Below are positions 5,784 through 6,878 of a stretch of DNA of 6,878 bases, one piece after another; within the stretch, counting starts at the first letter, position 1, and each line of letters opens with the position of its first letter. Origin of the DNA: Burkholderiaceae bacterium. GTDB taxonomy: Bacteria; Pseudomonadota; Gammaproteobacteria; Burkholderiales; Burkholderiaceae_C. The stretch covers positions 1 through 6,878 of the forward strand of contig JAFMJA010000149.1 of assembly GCA_017853735.1 (NCBI GenBank), read 5' to 3'. A model generated the notes under the pieces. It was not told the origin of the DNA, made no database searches, and saw only the letters and a program-made list of their open reading frames with translations. Position numbers and translations under genes: made by a program.

Positions 5784-5978
5784 TTATTTGGCAGCTTGCT
5801 TCTGGGCAAGCACGGTTTTGGCGCGGGCAATGTCTCGACGGGTCGAGCGCAGGGTCGCGGTGTTGTTGAGTTGTTGTGTGGCTTTTTGCATGCGCAGGCT
5901 GAAATGAGCTTTTTGCAACTCTTTCACCTCGGCTTGCAGGCCGGCAACATCTTTTTGGCGCAGTTCAGCAGCTTTCAT
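5784..5978 (-). CDS. rpmC: 50S ribosomal protein L29
   Basis: L29 binds 23S rRNA near the peptide exit tunnel. The 64-residue protein has the normal two-helix hairpin pattern, starting MKAAELRQKD, with the conserved block HFSLRMQKATQQLNN in the middle and RRDIARAKTVL near the end. It starts 16 bases after the rplP stop with AGGAG upstream, and is followed at once by rpsQ. Confidence 0.98.
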   Translation of the reverse strand: MKAAELRQKDVAGLQAEVKELQKAHFSLRMQKATQQLNNTATLRSTRRDIARAKTVLAQKQAAK

Positions 5979-5994
5979 TGACTTGTTCTCCTGA

Positions 5995-6411
5995 TTACTG
6001 GCCGATCATTCGGCTGACAAAGGTTGTGCGCAAGGGCAACTTGGCTGCAGCCAGCTTGAAGGCCTCACGCGCCAACTCTTCGGGCACACCGACAATCTCG
6101 AACACAATCTTGCCGGGCTGGATTTCAGCCACGTAGTACTCGGGATTTCCCTTGCCGTTGCCCATGCGGACTTCGGCGGGTTTCTGGGAAATCGGTTTGT
6201 CAGGAAACACCCGAATCCAGATCCGGCCACCACGCTTGACATGGCGCGAGATGGCACGACGAGCCGACTCGATCTGGCGCGCTGTCAGGCGGCCACGGTC
6301 GGTGCATTTGAGGCCGAAGTCGCCAAAGGCCACGGTACTGCCACGGGTGGCAATACCTGTGTTACGGCCTTTTTGCTCCTTGCGGTATTTTCTGCGAGCA
6401 GGTTGCAGCAT
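5995..6411 (-). CDS. rplP: 50S ribosomal protein L16
   Basis: L16 is a large-subunit protein near the tRNA sites and the peptidyl transferase centre. The 138-residue sequence is closely similar to the E. coli protein throughout: MLQPARRKYRKEQKGRN at the start, GRLTARQIESARRA at 40-53, IWIRVFPDKPI at 64-74 and VPEELAREAFKLAAAKLP at 109-126. Arg82 in VRMGNGKGN matches the arginine that is hydroxylated in E. coli L16 (Arg81); whether that happens here is unknown. The start lies two bases after the rpsC stop, and its GGAG Shine-Dalgarno is inside the last codons of rpsC, so translation is probably coupled. Confidence 0.98.
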   Translation of the reverse strand: MLQPARRKYRKEQKGRNTGIATRGSTVAFGDFGLKCTDRGRLTARQIESARRAISRHVKRGGRIWIRVFPDKPISQKPAEVRMGNGKGNPEYYVAEIQPGKIVFEIVGVPEELAREAFKLAAAKLPLRTTFVSRMIGQ

Positions 6412-6413
6412 GT

Positions 6414-6878
6414 TTATTCTCCGGATGAACCGTCGGCTGCTGCAGCCGGCGCGGCGACTTTGCGAACGCGCTTAACGGTGGTTTTCGGGGCCTCGGCACC
6501 AGCAGCCTCGGCGGGTTTGTCACTTCCATCGCTCGGGGCAGCATTGCTGCCAGCCGGACGACGGGCGCCACGGGCCGGGCGATCAGCACCCGGACGGGCC
6601 TCACGACGCGGGCCGCGCGGGCGACGCTCGTCATCAGCACGCGGCGTTTCGGCGACGGGCATGTCGTTGCGGCCCAGCGTATCGCCTTTGTAGACCCAGA
6701 CCTTGACACCAATGACCCCGTAAGTGGTCTTGGCTTCAGAGGTGCCGTAATCGATGTCAGCACGCAGGGTATGCAGAGGCACCCGGCCTTCGCGGTACCA
6801 CTCGGTACGGGCAATCTCGATACCGTTCAAGCGGCCAGCCGACATGATCTTGATGCCTTGGGCACCCAGACGCATGGC
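6414..6878 (-). CDS. rpsC: 30S ribosomal protein S3, partial (N-terminal part beyond the right edge)
   Basis: S3 is a small-subunit protein at the mRNA entry channel. Only the last 154 residues are in the window. The first 70 or so are the conserved C-terminal domain: GRLNGIEIARTEWYREGRVP, LHTLRADIDYGTSEAKTTYG and VIGVKVWVYKGDTLG. After this comes a tail of about 84 residues, first rich in Arg, Pro and Gly, then in Ala with scattered acidic and Lys residues. E. coli S3 has only about two dozen residues there. Long low-complexity tails on S3 are, to my knowledge, usual in Burkholderiales, so I read this as a lineage trait and not an error. The gene ends in TAA two bases before rplP. Confidence 0.97.
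   Translation of the reverse strand, partial: AMRLGAQGIKIMSAGRLNGIEIARTEWYREGRVPLHTLRADIDYGTSEAKTTYGVIGVKVWVYKGDTLGRNDMPVAETPRADDERRPRGPRREARPGADRPARGARRPAGSNAAPSDGSDKPAEAAGAEAPKTTVKRVRKVAAPAAAADGSSGE

Noticed and set aside
6241..6693. Plus-strand open frame of 150 codons across the rplP/rpsC junction
   Set aside because: It lies antisense to two ribosomal protein genes, and its Ala/Arg/Ser-rich composition mirrors the GC-rich S3 tail.

Overview
The window (6878 bases, moderately GC-rich) looks like ordinary chromosome from a betaproteobacterium, most likely order Burkholderiales and perhaps family Comamonadaceae. This rests on the ribosomal protein sequences, the long Arg/Ala/Pro-rich tail on ribosomal protein S3, the stand-alone mannose-type EIIA next to HPr, and the cytochrome c'/b561 pair. 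The family-level placement is inference. There is no sign of a mobile element, CRISPR array, tRNA or rRNA, and no gene-free stretch above about 130 bases.

Layout. (1) Bases 1-2351, minus strand: a tight gene string read right to left as lipoprotein, MFS transporter, PTS EIIA (mannose type), HPr (cut by the left edge). Two of its three junctions are 4-base ATGA overlaps and the third gap is 15 bases, so it is probably one transcript. (2) Bases 2444-4254: a TlpA-like thioredoxin-fold protein (plus), cytochrome c' (minus) and a cytochrome b561 (plus). tlpA and cytochrome c' converge on a shared hairpin terminator. Cytochrome c' and b561 diverge from a 127-base AT-rich region. (3) Bases 4352-5416: a GNAT acetyltransferase (plus) converging on a Prx5-type peroxiredoxin (minus), with a strong terminator for the peroxiredoxin between them. 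(4) Bases 5505-6878, minus strand: the end of the S10 ribosomal operon, rpsC (cut by the right edge), rplP, rpmC and rpsQ, closed by an intrinsic terminator.

How the genes may work together. HPr and EIIA belong to a phosphorelay that, without any sugar-specific EIIB/EIIC in view, is probably regulatory. Cytochrome b561 (quinol-side, membrane) and cytochrome c' (periplasmic haem protein) form a recognised functional pair linked to nitric oxide and redox stress. With the TlpA-like protein and the peroxiredoxin, the middle of the window is rich in redox functions, but these genes are not one operon. I found no convincing undescribed system. The points most worth checking are the lipoprotein-MFS coupling in front of the PTS genes, the S10 operon ending at rpsQ with a peroxiredoxin squeezed behind its terminator, the divergent c'/b561 arrangement, and the absence of Shine-Dalgarno sequences in front of all three plus-strand genes.
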